NCBI GenBank assembly: GCA_044348665.1
Contig: JBIKSI010000151.1
Span: 1-7,408, forward strand
Length of the DNA stretch: 7,408 nt
From: M2408 sp044348665
Lineage (GTDB): Bacteria; Bacteroidota; Bacteroidia; Flavobacteriales_D; Crocinitomicaceae
Reading direction: 5' to 3'
This document shows, one piece after another, positions 6,871 through 7,408 of the stretch. A model generated the notes under the pieces. That model was not told the DNA's origin, ran no database searches, and saw only the letters and a program-made list of their open reading frames with translations. Position 1 is the stretch's first letter, and each line of letters starts with the position of its first letter. The position numbers were made by a program, and so were the translations under genes.

Positions 6871-7285
6871 AATCTGTTTTTACAATTTTGTGTTTCATGG
6901 CTTTGGCAATTGCTTCAGGTGCTGAATTTACTTGTAATTTGGAATATATGTTTTTTATATGAGAACCAACTGTGTCGATTGATACAAAAAGTTCTGCGGC
7001 AATTTTTTTATAAGAATAGCCCTTGGTAAGTAAATTTAATACTTCACTTTCTCTTTTACTTAAACTAAAATTTTCTTGATTTTTTGACTGCTGATTATTA
7101 ATTCTAAAAGCATTTAATACTTTAGTTGCAACTCCAGGACTAATGGATGAACCTCCAATTGATGCATTTCTAATGGCATTTACTAATTCTTCGGGGATTG
7201 ATTTTTTCAAAATATAGCCATCTGCACCTGCTTTTATCGACTCAAAAATTTTGTCGTCGTCATCAAAAACCGTTAGCATGATAAC
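6869..7285 (-). pseudogene. NarL/LuxR-type response regulator, N-terminally truncated remnant
   Basis: The surviving frame begins V-I just before MLTVFDDDDKIFESIKAGADGYILKK, which is the beta4-to-beta5 half of a receiver domain (switch Thr in LT, conserved Lys in YILKK). A linker rich in polar residues follows. Then comes a complete LuxR-type helix-turn-helix at about residues 70-125 of the open frame counted from the ATG at 7279 (LSKRESEVLNLLTKGYSYKKIAAELFVSIDTVGSHIKNIYSKLQV). Full-length relatives are about 210 residues, so some 75-80 residues are missing, including the acidic pair and the phosphoacceptor Asp. A TAA stands two codons upstream of that ATG (7288-7286), and no receiver sequence appears in any minus frame further right. 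There is no ribosome site or -7 box near the Met at 7279. It is most likely a dead fragment; the HTH alone could still bind DNA if translated. No histidine kinase is adjacent. Confidence 0.75.
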
Positions 7286-7341
7286 TTAAGACCGTTGCAA
7301 GGCAAATTAGTTATTAACAACTTGATTGTAAATAACTTAAG
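7281..7341. repeat. 10-bp direct repeat ATAACTTAAG flanking a 41-bp segment
   Basis: ATAACTTAAG occurs at 7281-7290 and 7332-7341, enclosing 41 bp. The left copy coincides with the point where the response-regulator homology stops. The segment also contains AGTTATT (7309-7315), which is inverted as AATAACT (7331-7337). This may be a rearrangement scar or footprint; chance is possible in such AT-rich DNA. Confidence 0.5.
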
Positions 7342-7374
7342 TCTGAAAAACTTCTTATTTTCAATATTTTTTCA

Positions 7375-7382
7375 TACTTTTG
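7375..7382 (+). promoter_or_regulatory. -7 box (TACTTTTG) directly before a right-edge gene start
   Basis: TACTTTTG matches TAnnTTTG exactly and is followed by three bases (AAT) and ATG at 7386. This is the same tight layout as at 6258-6270, again implying a leaderless or very short leader. No clear -33 element is visible. Confidence 0.5.
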
Positions 7383-7385
7383 AAT

Positions 7386-7408
7386 ATGAAAAAGGAACAA
7401 AATATAGG
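7386..7408 (+). CDS. Start of an unidentified gene, cut by the right window edge
   Basis: ATG at 7386 opens a frame encoding MKKEQNI with an incomplete codon at the edge. Support comes from the -7 box three bases upstream, a Lys-rich start typical of this AT-rich genome, and the otherwise empty spacer (7289-7385) that precedes it. Seven residues are too few to name a family. It diverges from the regulator remnant. Confidence 0.45.

Noticed and set aside
7368..7393. Hairpin TTTTTCATA / TATGAAAAA covering the right-edge start codon
   Set aside because: A transcript from the -7 box at 7375-7382 would start after the 5' arm, so the hairpin would not form in the mRNA; the A/T runs make chance symmetry likely.

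Overview
The window looks like a chromosomal segment of a low-GC Bacteroidota, probably a Flavobacteriales relative. The reasons are a 1190-residue SBBP/PKD protein ending in a gliding-motility-type C-terminal domain (a type IX secretion signal), TAnnTTTG-type -7 promoter boxes, start regions with little Shine-Dalgarno sequence, and very AT-rich spacers. I cannot fix the genus.

Layout. Positions 1-334 (minus) hold a broken gene of the zeta-toxin / predicted ABC-type ATPase family. Its first 14-15 residues and its C-terminal part remain, but the middle is gone and a palindromic TTAGCTAAT-type sequence sits at the junction. At 369-417 is a degenerate 16-bp tandem repeat with the same core, running into the stop codon of an intact GlcD-like FAD-linked oxidase (415-1812, minus). 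Diverging from it is the giant secreted SBBP/PKD/CHU_C protein (1892-5464, plus). A strong bidirectional hairpin terminator (5545-5574) separates that gene from a convergent glycine-zipper lipoprotein (5593-6039, minus). A 230-bp AT-rich divergent spacer with a 21-bp-spaced direct repeat leads to an unrecognised two-helix membrane protein with a PH-like tail (6270-6854, plus). Next comes a convergent response-regulator remnant that has lost its phosphoacceptor half (6869-7285, minus). At the right edge a new plus-strand gene begins (7386 onward).

The genes do not form one pathway: strands alternate and almost every gene has its own promoter or terminator. The cell-envelope theme (secreted surface protein, lipoprotein, inner-membrane protein) is only loose context.

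I did not find a convincing new multi-gene system. The most interesting signals are the two decayed genes at the ends, each broken exactly at a short repeat; the TTAGCTAAT repeat shared between a deletion scar and a neighbouring tandem array; the paired repeats in the 6118-6148 spacer; and gene starts where the -7 box lies only 3-4 bases before ATG, implying leaderless or near-leaderless mRNAs.
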